This document shows positions 20,691-29,932 of a stretch of DNA of 64,000 bases, piece after piece. Both the position numbers and the translations under genes were made by a program. This DNA is from Cellulosimicrobium funkei (GTDB lineage: Bacteria; Actinomycetota; Actinomycetes; Actinomycetales; Cellulomonadaceae), in NCBI RefSeq assembly GCF_001019615.1, contig NZ_JNBQ01000007.1, positions 1 through 64,000 on the forward strand. The letters run 5' to 3'. Every line of letters begins with the position of its first letter. Position 1 is the stretch's first letter. The notes beneath the pieces were generated by a model. That model did no database searches. It was given only the letters and a program-made list of their open reading frames with translations, and was not told where the DNA came from.

Positions 20691-22070
20691 TCAGGTCCGT
20701 CGTGCGCGCTCGAAGTCGTCGAGCGAGACCTTGCGCTCGACGGCGTGGTCCACGATCCGCTCGGGGTACCCGGCCGGTTGCTCGCGCAGCGTCCACGGCT
20801 CGTGGACCGCCCGGCCCTCGACGCCCCGCAGCTCCGGCACCCAGCGGCGCACGTAGGTGCCGTCGGGGTCGAACTTCTTGCCCTGCGTGACGGGGTTGAA
20901 GATGCGGAAGTACGGCGCGGCGTCCCGGCCCGTCCCGGCCACCCACTGCCAGTTGAGCTGGTTCTGGGAGACGTCGCCGTCCGCGAGGTGCGCCATGAAG
21001 TGCGCCGCGCCGCGCTGCCACCGCACGTGCAGGTCCTTGACGAGGAACGACGCGACCACCATCCGCACGCGGTTGTGCATCCACCCCTCGCCGAGGAGCT
21101 GGCGCATCCCCGCGTCGACGAGCGGGTAGCCGGTGCGCCCGGCCGCCCAGGCCGCGAGGTACCGGTCCTCGTCCGCCCCGGTCGCCCACGCGTCGTCGGG
21201 CACGACCGTGCGCAGCGACCGCCGCGCGGCCCCCGGGTGGTGGAACAGGACGTCCGCGTGGAACTCGCGCCACGCGAGCTCCGAGCGGTAGGCGAGCGCG
21301 TCGTCGGACGGCGCGAGCCCGTCGTGCAGGGCGCTCCGCACGTCCGCGAGGAGGGTCCGGGGGTGGAGCTCGCCCCACTTGAGCGGGATCGACATGCCCG
21401 ACGTCGCGGGCCGGTCCGGGCGGTCGCGCTCGGTCGCGTAGCCCGCGAGGTGGTCCGCCAGGAAGTCCCGCCACCGCCGGCGCGCGGCCGCCTCGCCCGC
21501 GGCCGGGAGCCGGGCGTCGGTCCCCGGGTCGTCCGGGACGCCGTCGGACCGCAGCGACGCCCACGGCGCGTCGCGCGGGCGCGGCACCGGGTCGCGCCAC
21601 CCGTGCGTGACCCACGCGTCGCGGAACGGCGTGAAGACCTGGAACGGGGTCCCGGTGCGCGTGAGCACGCGCCCGGGTGCGACGGCGTAGGGCGAGCCGG
21701 TGCGCACGAGGCGCGCGCCGCCGTCGGTCAGCGCCTGCTCGACCGCCTCGTCCCGCGCGACACCGTAGGGCTCGTACGCCCCCGCGACGTGCACCTCCTC
21801 GGCGCCCACCTCGCGTGCGAGGGCGGGCACGACCACGCGCGGGTCGCCGTGCCGGACGACGAGCCTGCCGCCCGTCGCCTCGTCGAGCGCGGCGAGGCTC
21901 CGCGCGAGGTAGGCGCGGCGCGGGTCGCCTGCGGCGCCCCAGAGGCGCGGGTCGAGCACGTAGAGCGCGACGACGTCGTCGCCGGCCTCTCGGGCGGTCT
22001 CGACGGCCACTGCGAGGGCCGGGTTGTCGGCGAGGCGCAGGTCGCGGCGGCACCACCAGAGCGTCGGCAT
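20691..22070 (-). CDS. phr: Deoxyribodipyrimidine photolyase
   Basis: The 459-residue flavoprotein repairs UV-induced pyrimidine dimers using blue light. The N-terminal antenna (alpha/beta) domain begins MPTLWWCRRDLRLADNPAL. The FAD-binding helical half contains the GMRQLLGEGWMHNRVRMVVASFLVKDL and QWVAGTGRDAAPYFRIFNPVTQGKKFDPDG blocks that are diagnostic of class I CPD photolyase. The ATG at 22070 is preceded by a TAGCGT box six bases away and no ribosome site, so it appears leaderless. It is transcribed toward the ArsR-SRPBCC pair and divergently from the POT transporter. Antenna chromophore type cannot be told. Confidence 0.94.
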   Translation of the reverse strand: MPTLWWCRRDLRLADNPALAVAVETAREAGDDVVALYVLDPRLWGAAGDPRRAYLARSLAALDEATGGRLVVRHGDPRVVVPALAREVGAEEVHVAGAYEPYGVARDEAVEQALTDGGARLVRTGSPYAVAPGRVLTRTGTPFQVFTPFRDAWVTHGWRDPVPRPRDAPWASLRSDGVPDDPGTDARLPAAGEAAARRRWRDFLADHLAGYATERDRPDRPATSGMSIPLKWGELHPRTLLADVRSALHDGLAPSDDALAYRSELAWREFHADVLFHHPGAARRSLRTVVPDDAWATGADEDRYLAAWAAGRTGYPLVDAGMRQLLGEGWMHNRVRMVVASFLVKDLHVRWQRGAAHFMAHLADGDVSQNQLNWQWVAGTGRDAAPYFRIFNPVTQGKKFDPDGTYVRRWVPELRGVEGRAVHEPWTLREQPAGYPERIVDHAVERKVSLDDFERARRT

Positions 22071-22076
22071 CCGGCC

Positions 22077-22082
22077 ACGCTA
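22077..22082 (-). promoter_or_regulatory. -10 box of phr (leaderless)
   Basis: TAGCGT on the minus strand lies six bases before the photolyase ATG. Confidence 0.5.
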
Positions 22083-22121
22083 ACGGTCGCCTGCCGCGCA
22101 CGCCGGTGGGAGCATCGCAGG

Positions 22122-23753
22122 ATGGACGGTGACGACCCGCAGGGGAAGGACGACGCCCGGCGCCGCGCGCTCGGTCGCGAGGCGCGCACCGAGCCGGACC
22201 CGGGCGCACCACCCCTCGGTTCGGGTACCGCGGCCGGTGTCGGGGCGGCCGAGGGACCGGCGGCCGGGGCGATCGAGGGGGACCACGCGTTCTTCGGGCA
22301 CCCGCGCGGCCTGCTGACGCTCTTCACCACGGAGCTGTGGGAGCGGTTCAGCTACTACGGGATGCGCGCGATCCTGCTGTTCTACCTCACGGACACCGTG
22401 GCGAACGGCGGTCTCGGCATCGACGAGACGACCGGGCTCGCGCTCGTGTCGATCTACGGCACGAGCGTGTACCTGCTCTCGGTCGTCGGCGGCTGGCTCG
22501 CGGACCGCGTGATCGGCTCGCGGCGCTCGGTCCTGTACGGCGGGATCATCATCGCGGCCGGGCACGTGAGCCTGACGGTCCCCGGCACGGGCTTCTCGAT
22601 GGCCGGCATCGCGATGGTGGCGCTCGGGACCGGCCTGCTCAAGCCCAACGTGTCCTCGATGGTCGGCGAGCTCTACGCGCGCGACGACCCGCGCCGCGAC
22701 TCGGGCTTCTCCATCTTCTACATGGGCATCAACCTCGGGTCGTTCATCGCGCCGTTCCTCGTCGGGGCGGCGCGTGCCTGGGGCGGCTACCACGCCGGGT
22801 TCGCCGTGGCGGCGGTCGGCATGGCCGTCGCGCTCGTGTTCTTCGTCGCCGGCCGCCGCTACCTCGGCGAGGCAGGCGCGCACGTGCCCAACCCCGTGCG
22901 CCCCGAGGAGCGGGCGAAGATCGCGCGCATCTTCCTGCTCATCGCCGCGGGCGTCGTGCTCGTCGGGCTGATCGCGGTCCTGGTGGCCGGCGGCTTCGAC
23001 ATCTCGACGTTCATCGACACGATGTCCTACCTCGCGTTCCTCGCGCCGATCGCGTACTTCATCGTCATGTACCGCTCGCCGCGCGTGACCGACGCCGAGC
23101 GGCCCCGCGTCATCGCGTACATCCCGCTGTTCGTCGCGGCGATGCTCTTCTGGATGATCTTCGAGCAGGCCGCGACGACGCTCTCGGCGTTCGCCAAGGA
23201 CCGGACGGACCTCACGTTCTTCGGGGTCGGCATCAGCCCCGAGTTCTTCCAGTCGGTGAACCCGCTGTCGATCATCGTCCTCGCGCCGGTGTTCGCGTGG
23301 ATCTGGCTCAAGACCGGCGACCGCCCGACGACGGCCAACAAGTTCGCGATCGGCCTCACGCTCGCGTCGGTCTCGTTCCTCTTCCTCGCCGTCGCGTCCG
23401 CGGTCGTCGGCGACGGCAAGGCGCCGTCGTGGGTGCTCGTGCTCGTCTACGTGATCCAGACGCTCGGCGAGCTGTGCCTCTCGCCGGTCGGCCTCGCCGC
23501 GACGACGTTGCTCGCGCCCAAGGCGTTCCGCTCCCAGGCGATGGCCCTGTGGTTCCTCGCGCCCGCGGCCGGGCAGGCCATCACGGCGCAGGTCGTGCAG
23601 GTCACGGAGGGGGCGTCGGACACCGCGTACTTCGGCAGCATCGGCGCCGTGACGCTCGTGTTCGCGCTCGCGCTGTTCGCGCTCGCGCCATGGGTCACGC
23701 GGCACATCCGGCACGCCGACGAGCTCGAGGGCGCGCACACCGCCGGGGCCTGA
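22122..23753 (+). CDS. POT/PTR2 family proton-coupled di/tripeptide transporter
   Basis: The 543-residue membrane protein has 12 or more hydrophobic segments of the major facilitator fold. The proton-coupling motif ELWERFSYYGMRAILLFYL is present near residues 69-87, and the PTR2 signature FSIFYMGINLGSFIAPFL marks the family. A long charged cytoplasmic N-terminus of about 50 residues precedes the first helix. It likely imports di- and tripeptides with protons. It is divergent from the photolyase with only 51 bases between starts, and no close functional partner is apparent. The ATG is chosen as the first in frame after the divergent start. Confidence 0.92.
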   Translation: MDGDDPQGKDDARRRALGREARTEPDPGAPPLGSGTAAGVGAAEGPAAGAIEGDHAFFGHPRGLLTLFTTELWERFSYYGMRAILLFYLTDTVANGGLGIDETTGLALVSIYGTSVYLLSVVGGWLADRVIGSRRSVLYGGIIIAAGHVSLTVPGTGFSMAGIAMVALGTGLLKPNVSSMVGELYARDDPRRDSGFSIFYMGINLGSFIAPFLVGAARAWGGYHAGFAVAAVGMAVALVFFVAGRRYLGEAGAHVPNPVRPEERAKIARIFLLIAAGVVLVGLIAVLVAGGFDISTFIDTMSYLAFLAPIAYFIVMYRSPRVTDAERPRVIAYIPLFVAAMLFWMIFEQAATTLSAFAKDRTDLTFFGVGISPEFFQSVNPLSIIVLAPVFAWIWLKTGDRPTTANKFAIGLTLASVSFLFLAVASAVVGDGKAPSWVLVLVYVIQTLGELCLSPVGLAATTLLAPKAFRSQAMALWFLAPAAGQAITAQVVQVTEGASDTAYFGSIGAVTLVFALALFALAPWVTRHIRHADELEGAHTAGA

Positions 23754-23791
23754 CGGGGCAGCGCTTCCGACGTGCGCACCGCGACCCGGGG

Positions 23792-23823
23792 CGCGCGAGG
23801 CCGCGCCGTTGCGACCTCGCGCG
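23792..23823. terminator. Possible terminator between POT and DoxX genes
   Basis: A 9-bp GC-only stem (23792-23800 with 23815-23823) lies between the convergent stop codons. No T-tract is present. Confidence 0.4.
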
Positions 23824-23846
23824 GTTCCGGGCCCGGCGTCCTGCTG

Positions 23847-24452
23847 TCAGCGCAGCCAGGGCGCCCGGCGGACCAGGGGCAGCGCGGCCCAGCGACGTCC
23901 GAGCCCCCAGGTGTCGCCCGCGAGCGTCGTGGCGAGGACGACGAGGAGCAGCACCACGAGGACGTGCTGGTCGACGACCGGGTTGTTCGACCCGGGCGTG
24001 AACGGCCACTGCGAGAGCCAGAGCATCCCGAAGAGCAGCGCGCCGCTCACCGCGGCCACGCGCAGGCCGATCCCGAGCAGGAGCGCGAGCCCCACGCCGA
24101 GCAGCCCGAGCATGAAGAGCCAGTCGGTGACCGGGCCGGCCATCGCGGTGAACGTCCCCGCGAGCGGGCCCTGGACCCCGTGCTCGAGGTAGCCCTGCGC
24201 CGGGGCGGCACCCGCGAGCCACGCGCGCTCGCGCGGCGTCGCGTAGCCGAGGCCGACGAGCTTGTCGGCGAAGGGCCAGAGGAAGACGACGGCGCCGCCG
24301 AGACGGGCGAGCGCGAGGGCGTGCCGGGCGGAGGAGCGCGTGACGACGGCGTCCTGGGCGACGAGGCCGGGCGCCGCCGGGGCGGTGGCGCCGGGAGCGG
24401 CCCCGGACGACGCGTCGGGCGGTGAGGTCGTGCGCGTGGTGGACGTGGACAT
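23847..24452 (-). CDS. DoxX family membrane protein
   Basis: The 201-residue protein has a low-complexity Ala/Thr/Pro N-terminus and then about four transmembrane helices: ALALARLGGAVVFLWPFADKLVGLGYA, a WLFMLGLLGVGLALLLGIGLRVAA pair, LLFGMLWLSQWPF and HVLVVLLLVVLATTL. Spacing and the conserved arginine and tryptophan near the first helix fit DoxX/TQO-like proteins, which are associated with quinone chemistry or redox stress. The exact role is unknown. The ATG at 24452 follows a GAGGGGCACCTC stretch; longer frames upstream lack a ribosome site. It diverges from ilvD across 319 bases. Confidence 0.8.
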   Translation of the reverse strand: MSTSTTRTTSPPDASSGAAPGATAPAAPGLVAQDAVVTRSSARHALALARLGGAVVFLWPFADKLVGLGYATPRERAWLAGAAPAQGYLEHGVQGPLAGTFTAMAGPVTDWLFMLGLLGVGLALLLGIGLRVAAVSGALLFGMLWLSQWPFTPGSNNPVVDQHVLVVLLLVVLATTLAGDTWGLGRRWAALPLVRRAPWLR

Positions 24453-24771
24453 GAGGTGCCCCCTCGGGAACGGGATCTGAGATCGGGTCGGTGCCCGGGC
24501 CTGGCCTGCTGCCCCTGCGCGGTGTCGCTCTCCGTCGAGGCGTCGCCGAGCGCCCTGGCCGTGCCGTGCTCGTCCACGGTGGCAGGACGACCTGCGGCGG
24601 TTCAACCCTTACGTAACGTTTAGGTGGAGATCCCTCAGTGGGTAGGGACTCCGCGTACGTAGCCCGACGACCACGAGACGGACGCCCGGTTCGTCCGGTC
24701 GCCGGCAGGCGTAATGTGACCCGGCGGCCGGAGGATCGGCCGCGGCCACCCGTCGAAGGAGCTGAACCGAC
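24453..24771. other. Divergent intergenic region with AT-rich palindrome
   Basis: No gene is seen here. An unusually AT-rich patch with TTACGTAA at 24609-24616 is the only strong symmetry and may be part of the doxX-side promoter. TAATGT (24712-24717) is a likely -10 for ilvD, leaving a leader of roughly 50 bases ending in a GAAGGAG ribosome site. Confidence 0.45.
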
Positions 24772-26637
24772 ATGAGCCGCCCCCTGCGCTCCCGGACGTC
24801 CACCCACGGCCGCAACATGGCCGGCGCCCGCGCCCTCTGGCGCGCGACCGGCATGGGCTCGGAGGACTTCGGCAAGCCGATCATCGCGATCGCGAACTCG
24901 TACACGCAGTTCGTCCCCGGCCACGTCCACCTCAAGGACATGGGCGACCTCGTCGCGTCGGCGATCCGCGAGGCCGGTGGCGTCTCCAAGGAGTTCAACA
25001 CGATCGCCGTCGACGACGGCATCGCGATGGGCCACGGCGGCATGCTCTACTCGCTGCCGAGCCGCGACCTCATCGCCGACTCGGTCGAGTACATGGTCAA
25101 CGCGCACTGCGCCGACGCGCTCGTGTGCATCTCGAACTGCGACAAGATCACGCCCGGCATGCTCAACGCGGCCCTGCGGCTCAACATCCCCGTGATCTTC
25201 GTGTCCGGCGGCCCCATGGAGGCCGGAAAGGCGGTCATCGCCGACGGCGTCGCCAAGACCCCCCTCAACCTCGTCAACGCGATCAACTACTCGGCGGACG
25301 ACGACGTGTCCGACGCCGCGCTCGCGCAGGTCGAGGAGAACGCGTGCCCCACGTGCGGGTCGTGCTCGGGCATGTTCACCGCGAACTCCATGAACTGCCT
25401 CACCGAGGCGCTCGGCCTGTCGCTGCCGGGCAACGGCTCGACCCTCGCCACGCACGCCGCGCGCAAGGAGCTCTTCCTCGAGGCCGGCCGCACAATCGTC
25501 GACCTCGCCAAGCGCTACTACGAGGACGAGGACGACTCCGTCGCGCCGCGCTCGATCGCGACCAAGGCCGCGTTCTCCAACGCCATGGCGCTCGACGTCG
25601 CCATGGGCGGCTCGACCAACACCGTGCTGCACATCCTCGCCGCGGCGCAGGAGGGTGAGGTCGACTTCGACCTCACCGACATCGAACGCATCAGCCGCCA
25701 GGTGCCGTGCCTGTCCAAGGTCGCGCCGAACCACCCGAACTTCCACATGGAGGACGTGCACCGCGCCGGCGGGATCCCCGCCCTCCTCGGCGAGCTCGAC
25801 CGCGCGGGCCTGCTCGACCACGACGTCACGAGCGTCCACACGCCGACGCTGCGCGCCTGGCTCGACGACTGGGACGTCCGGGGCGGCAAGGCGACCGAGC
25901 GGGCGATCGAGCTGTTCCACGCGGCGCCCGGGGGAGTGCGCACCACGCAGGCGTTCTCGACGTCGAACCGCTGGGAGTCGCTCGACACCGACGCCGCAAA
26001 CGGCTGCATCCGCGACCTCGAGCACGCGTACACCGTCGAGGGCGGCCTCGCCGTGCTGCGCGGCAACCTCGCCGAGGACGGTGCCGTGTTCAAGACTGCC
26101 GGGGTCGACCCGGACGTCTTCCACTTCGTCGGCAAGGCGCTCGTCTGCGAGTCGCAGGACGAGGCGGTCGAGAAGATCCTCACCAAGCAGGTCGAGCCGG
26201 GGCACGTCGTCGTCGTGCGCTACGAGGGTCCCGCGGGCGGCCCGGGCATGCAGGAGATGCTGTACCCGACGTCGTTCATCAAGGGTCGCGGGCTCGGCAA
26301 GGTGACCGCGCTCATCACCGACGGCCGCTTCTCCGGCGGGTCGTCGGGCATCTCCGTCGGCCACGTCTCGCCCGAGGCCGCCGCGGGCGGCGTCATCGGC
26401 CTCGTCGAGGACGGCGACGAGATCGAGATCGACGTCGACACGCGCCTCATCCGCCTCAACGTCCCCGACGACGTGCTCGCCGAGCGTCGCGCCAAGATGG
26501 AGGCGCGCGAGAACCCGTGGCAGCCGGTCGACCGCGACCGCTACGTCTCGCCGGCGCTCCAGGCGTACGCCGCCATGGCGACGTCCGCCGACCGCGGCGC
26601 CGTCCGCGACGTGTCGCTCATCAAGCGCAGCCGCTGA
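24772..26637 (+). CDS. ilvD: Dihydroxy-acid dehydratase, long (E. coli-type)
   Basis: The 621-residue enzyme makes the 2-keto acid precursors of valine and isoleucine from dihydroxy acids. Iron-sulfur cysteines are seen at C123 ([10 protein letters not shown]) and in the C192/C195/C198 cluster ([19 protein letters not shown]). The position that holds a third cysteine in the short class is occupied by [10 protein letters not shown]. Length and this pattern place it with E. coli IlvD rather than the [2Fe-2S] actinobacterial class. A GAAGGAG site precedes the ATG. The gene is monocistronic, followed by a strong hairpin. The second paralogue lies 745 bases downstream. Confidence 0.94.
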   Translation: MSRPLRSRTSTHGRNMAGARALWRATGMGSEDFGKPIIAIANSYTQFVPGHVHLKDMGDLVASAIREAGGVSKEFNTIAVDDGIAMGHGGMLYSLPSRDLIADSVEYMVNAHCADALVCISNCDKITPGMLNAALRLNIPVIFVSGGPMEAGKAVIADGVAKTPLNLVNAINYSADDDVSDAALAQVEENACPTCGSCSGMFTANSMNCLTEALGLSLPGNGSTLATHAARKELFLEAGRTIVDLAKRYYEDEDDSVAPRSIATKAAFSNAMALDVAMGGSTNTVLHILAAAQEGEVDFDLTDIERISRQVPCLSKVAPNHPNFHMEDVHRAGGIPALLGELDRAGLLDHDVTSVHTPTLRAWLDDWDVRGGKATERAIELFHAAPGGVRTTQAFSTSNRWESLDTDAANGCIRDLEHAYTVEGGLAVLRGNLAEDGAVFKTAGVDPDVFHFVGKALVCESQDEAVEKILTKQVEPGHVVVVRYEGPAGGPGMQEMLYPTSFIKGRGLGKVTALITDGRFSGGSSGISVGHVSPEAAAGGVIGLVEDGDEIEIDVDTRLIRLNVPDDVLAERRAKMEARENPWQPVDRDRYVSPALQAYAAMATSADRGAVRDVSLIKRSR

Positions 26638-26643
26638 TCCCGA

Positions 26644-26685
26644 CGACGACGGGCCCGCACCTCGTGAGGTACGGGCCCGTCGTCG
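26644..26685 (+). terminator. Terminator after ilvD
   Basis: A 14-bp stem CGACGACGGGCCCG (26644-26657) pairs with 26672-26685. The loop contains its own CCTC/GAGG stem. Confidence 0.75.
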
Positions 26686-26729
26686 GGTCTCGGCCCTGTG
26701 GGGCCGGGCCGGCGGTGTGCGCTCGCTCC

Positions 26730-26870
26730 CAAGCCCGCGGGTCGGGTCCGCGGCGCGGGTGGCCTCGGTGCTCGGGCTGCGGCGCCGTCACCCCGAGTCC
26801 TTCGGCCGTGGGTTCTAGGAGCGCCGCTCTGACGCCCCTTCGCATCCGAGCCCACCCCCACCGCTCAGCC
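26730..26870 (-). repeat. Right arm of the ~141-bp dispersed inverted repeat
   Basis: Reads on the minus strand as a near copy of 23-164. The two arms are in opposite orientation and bracket about 26.6 kb. Confidence 0.85.
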
Positions 26871-27162
26871 GTCGGCACACCATCGCCTGGCGACAGGCCG
26901 ACCGCGGTCCCGGCAGGCCGAACAGGTGACGTGGCTCGTCGGTCACGCTGGACGACCCCCTGAGACCTGCTCGGCGTGACGTCGCGACGTCCAGAGCGGC
27001 GCGCGACAACGACACGACCTGCGACCGTGACCTGCGGCACAGCGCTGCGGTGTGCGGCAGCGCCCTGCGGCGACCGGATGCGGCAGCGGGAAGATCCCGG
27101 CGAGACCGATTCCGCGGGAGGTCGCCCGGGTGCGCGACGACCAGGGCGAGACGGAGTAGGGC

Positions 27163-27253
27163 GGGTTGGGTGGTGGTGCCGCGTCGTGGCGGGTCTGGCG
27201 GGAGCCGCGAGGAACGAGCGGCGGATGGTAGACGCGGCACCACCACCCAACCC
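27163..27253 (-). ncRNA. Hairpin element with conserved loop, copy A
   Basis: A perfect 23-bp stem (27163-27185 with 27231-27253) encloses 45 bases. Read on the minus strand, the loop begins TACCATCC and ends CCCGCCAC, and inside it GCCGC pairs with GCGGC around TCGTTCCTC. A second element at 47492-47588 has a different stem but nearly the same loop. Conserved loop with changed but still paired stems suggests a structured RNA or single-stranded DNA element. Whether it is transcribed is unknown. Confidence 0.5.
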
Positions 27254-27370
27254 GACCACCCAGGGTGACCACGTGCCGTCGGGCAGCAGCACCACGGCCA
27301 CCCACGCCGACCACGCGCCGTCGGGCACGAGAAACCACCGTTCTACCTCGCCGGGGCGCGGGTGGGTTCC
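27254..27370 (+). repeat. Direct repeats in the ilvD-ilvD2 gap
   Basis: A 19-base word GACCACGTGCCGTCGGGCA at 27267-27285 recurs with one change at 27309-27327 (42-bp period). A GTTCTACCTCG word follows at about 27345. No coding signal was found in 26871-27162 on either strand; the long open frames there have no ribosome site and no recognisable motif. Confidence 0.6.
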
Positions 27371-27376
27371 TAGAGT
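27371..27376 (+). promoter_or_regulatory. -10 box of the second ilvD gene (leaderless)
   Basis: TAGAGT ends six bases before the ATG at 27383. Confidence 0.55.
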
Positions 27377-27382
27377 GGGGGC

Positions 27383-29101
27383 ATGACTGGGCAGACCCCG
27401 CGCACGGACGCCGGACCCGACCTCAAGCCTCGTTCCCGCCAGGTCACGGACGGCCTGGAGGCGACGGCGTCGCGCGGGATGCTGCGCGCCGTCGGGATGG
27501 GCGACGAGGACTTCGCCAAGCCGCAGATCGGCATCGCGAGCTCGTGGAACGAGATCACGCCGTGCAACCTGTCGCTCGACCGGCTCGCGCAGGGCGCCAA
27601 GGAGGGCGTGCACGCGGGCGGCGGGTACCCGCTGCAGTTCGGGACGATCTCCGTCTCGGACGGGATCTCCATGGGCCACGAGGGGATGCACTTCTCGCTC
27701 GTGAGCCGCGACATCATCGCGGACTCGGTCGAGACGGTGGTCCAGGCGGAGCGCCTCGACGGGACGGTCCTGCTCGCCGGGTGCGACAAGTCCCTCCCGG
27801 GGATGCTCATGGCCGCCGCACGGCTCGACCTCGCGAGCGTGTTCCTCTACGCGGGCTCGATCATGCCGGGCTGGGTCAAGCTCTCCGACGGCACGGAGAA
27901 GGACGTCACGCTCATCGACGCGTTCGAGGCGGTCGGCGCGTGCGCGCGCGGGCTCATGAGCCGCGAGGACGTGGACCGCATCGAGCGCGCGATCTGCCCC
28001 GGCGAGGGCGCGTGCGGCGGCATGTACACGGCGAACACGATGGCGTCGGTCGCGGAGGCGATGGGCATGTCGCTGCCGGGGTCGGCGGCGCCGCCGTCGG
28101 CGGACCGCCGTCGGGACGCGTTCGCGCACCGCTCGGGCGAGGCCGTCGTCAACCTGCTGCGGCTGGGGATCACCGCGCGCGACATCATGACCAAGGAGGC
28201 GTTCGAGAACGCGATCGCCGTCGTCATGGCGTTCGGCGGCTCGACCAACGCGGTGCTGCACCTGCTCGCCATCGCGCACGAGGCCGAGGTCGACCTCACG
28301 CTCGCCGACTTCGACCGCGTCGCGAGCCGCGTGCCGCACCTCGGCGACCTCAAGCCGTTCGGGCGCTACGTGATGAACGACGTCGACCGCATCGGTGGCG
28401 TTCCGGTCGTCATGAAGGCACTTCTCGACGCCGGGCTGCTGCACGGCGACGCGCTCACCGTCACGGGCCGCACGGTCGCGGAGAACCTCGCCGACATCGA
28501 CCCGCCCGACCCGGACGGCAAGATCCTGCGGGCCCTCGACAACCCGATCCACCACACGGGCGGCATCACGATCCTGCACGGGTCGCTCGCGCCCGAGGGA
28601 GCCGTCGTGAAGTCCGCCGGGTTCGACGAGGACGTGTTCGAGGGCACCGCGCGCGTCTTCGAGCGCGAGCGCGCGGCGCTCGACGCCCTGGAGGACGGCA
28701 CGATCACCGACGGGGACGTCGTCGTCATCCGGTACGAGGGCCCCAAGGGTGGTCCGGGGATGCGCGAGATGCTCGCGATCACGGGCGCCATCAAGGGCGC
28801 CGGGCTCGGCAAGACCGTCCTGCTGCTGACCGACGGCCGGTTCTCCGGCGGGACGACCGGCCTGTGCGTGGGGCACGTCGCGCCCGAGGCGGTCGACGGC
28901 GGCCCCATCGCGTTCGTGCGCGACGGCGACCCGATCCGGCTCGACGTCGCGAACAAGACGCTCGACCTGCTGGTCGACGCCGACACGCTCGCCGCCCGGC
29001 GCGACGGCTGGGCGCCGCTGCCCCCGACGTTCACGCGCGGCGTGCTCGCGAAGTACGCCAAGCTCGTCCAGTCCGCGTCGCGCGGCGCGATCCTCGAGTG
29101 A
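27383..29101 (+). CDS. ilvD: Dihydroxy-acid dehydratase, short [2Fe-2S]-type paralogue
   Basis: The 572-residue protein is a second IlvD/Edd-family dehydratase. Three cysteines sit where the [2Fe-2S] class has its ligands: C61 ([10 protein letters not shown]), C134 ([10 protein letters not shown]) and C211 ([14 protein letters not shown]). The first is absent from the long paralogue upstream. It therefore probably uses an oxygen-tolerant [2Fe-2S] cluster. The [12 protein letters not shown] and [12 protein letters not shown] motifs are intact. The start is leaderless. Two dehydratases could be used under different oxygen or metal conditions, or this one could act on a sugar acid. The motif pattern favours the amino-acid pathway. 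Confidence 0.9.
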   Translation: MTGQTPRTDAGPDLKPRSRQVTDGLEATASRGMLRAVGMGDEDFAKPQIGIASSWNEITPCNLSLDRLAQGAKEGVHAGGGYPLQFGTISVSDGISMGHEGMHFSLVSRDIIADSVETVVQAERLDGTVLLAGCDKSLPGMLMAAARLDLASVFLYAGSIMPGWVKLSDGTEKDVTLIDAFEAVGACARGLMSREDVDRIERAICPGEGACGGMYTANTMASVAEAMGMSLPGSAAPPSADRRRDAFAHRSGEAVVNLLRLGITARDIMTKEAFENAIAVVMAFGGSTNAVLHLLAIAHEAEVDLTLADFDRVASRVPHLGDLKPFGRYVMNDVDRIGGVPVVMKALLDAGLLHGDALTVTGRTVAENLADIDPPDPDGKILRALDNPIHHTGGITILHGSLAPEGAVVKSAGFDEDVFEGTARVFERERAALDALEDGTITDGDVVVIRYEGPKGGPGMREMLAITGAIKGAGLGKTVLLLTDGRFSGGTTGLCVGHVAPEAVDGGPIAFVRDGDPIRLDVANKTLDLLVDADTLAARRDGWAPLPPTFTRGVLAKYAKLVQSASRGAILE

Positions 29102-29181
29102 CCCCGGGGCGCGCGGGCGGGGGAGGGGCGCACTAGCGTGGTGTCGCACCCCGCCGCAGCGACGCAGACCGGAGGACCGTC

Positions 29182-29856
29182 ATGACCGAGACCGCCGACG
29201 ACCGCATCACCGCGCGGCAGTTCCACGACAGCGACGGCGTCGAGGACTGGCGGGTCATCCTCAGGACGGTGCAGACGCTGTTCCGCACGGGCTCGTTCAC
29301 CGCGGGGGTGGAGCTGGTCGACGCGATCGGCGAGCTCGCCGAGGCGGTGAACCACCACCCGGACGTGGACCTGCGCTACGGGACCGTGACGGTCCGGCTG
29401 ACCTCGCACGACGTCGGAGGCGTCAGCGCGCGCGACGTCGCGCTCGCCCGGCAGATCTCCGCCGCGGCGCGAGAGCTCGACCTCGTCGCGGACCCGACGG
29501 CGGTGCAGGACCTCGAGATCGCGATCGACACGCTCGTCGGGACGGCGGTGCAGCCGTTCTGGCGTGCGGTCCTCGGGTTCGACGAGGGCTCCCCGGAGCT
29601 GCCCGCACCCGAGCTCCGGGACCCGACGACCCATGCCCCCGCGTTCTGGTTCCAGCAGATGGACGCGCCGCGCGAGCAGCGCAACCGGATCCACGTGGAC
29701 GTGACGGTGCCGCACGACGTCGCCGAGGCGCGCGTGACGGCGGCCATCGCCGCGGGCGGGCACCTCGTGTCCGACCGCCGCGCGCCCGCCTTCTGGGTCC
29801 TGGCCGACGCCGAGGGCAACGAGGCGTGCGTGTGCACGTGGCAGTCGCGCGACTGA
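29182..29856 (+). CDS. Fusion of pterin-4a-carbinolamine dehydratase-like and VOC domains
   Basis: The 224-residue protein has an N-terminal PCD/DCoH-like domain (about 1-95) with the active-site block ELAEAVNHHPDVDLRYGTVTVRLTSHDVGG. A C-terminal glyoxalase/VOC-like domain (about 110-224) follows, with WRAVLGFDEG, RNRIHVDVTVPHD and FWVLADAEGNEACVCTW. The HH pair of PCD is kept. This fused architecture is common in actinomycetes but its substrate is unknown. No pterin-dependent hydroxylase is encoded nearby. A GGAGGACC ribosome site precedes the ATG, and TAGCGT at about 29136 could be its -10 box. Confidence 0.85.
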   Translation: MTETADDRITARQFHDSDGVEDWRVILRTVQTLFRTGSFTAGVELVDAIGELAEAVNHHPDVDLRYGTVTVRLTSHDVGGVSARDVALARQISAAARELDLVADPTAVQDLEIAIDTLVGTAVQPFWRAVLGFDEGSPELPAPELRDPTTHAPAFWFQQMDAPREQRNRIHVDVTVPHDVAEARVTAAIAAGGHLVSDRRAPAFWVLADAEGNEACVCTWQSRD

Positions 29857-29932
29857 CGACGTCCCGAGGCGCCGGGGGAGCGGGTGTGAGACGGGTGAGG
29901 GCGGTGCGCTCGTGGCCTGCGACGCTGGTCCC

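Noticed and set aside
20679-22121. Plus-strand frame extending the POT transporter N-terminus across the photolyase gene
   Set aside because: It is antisense to a complete photolyase; the transporter has its own ATG at 22122 giving normal family length.
26815-27246. Open frames on both strands in the gap between the two ilvD genes
   Set aside because: They overlap the repeat and hairpin element, lack ribosome sites, and show Arg/Pro/Gly-rich composition without motifs.
27254-27370. Transposon remnant suggested by the 42-bp direct repeats
   Set aside because: No transposase fragment, terminal inverted repeats or target duplication could be seen.
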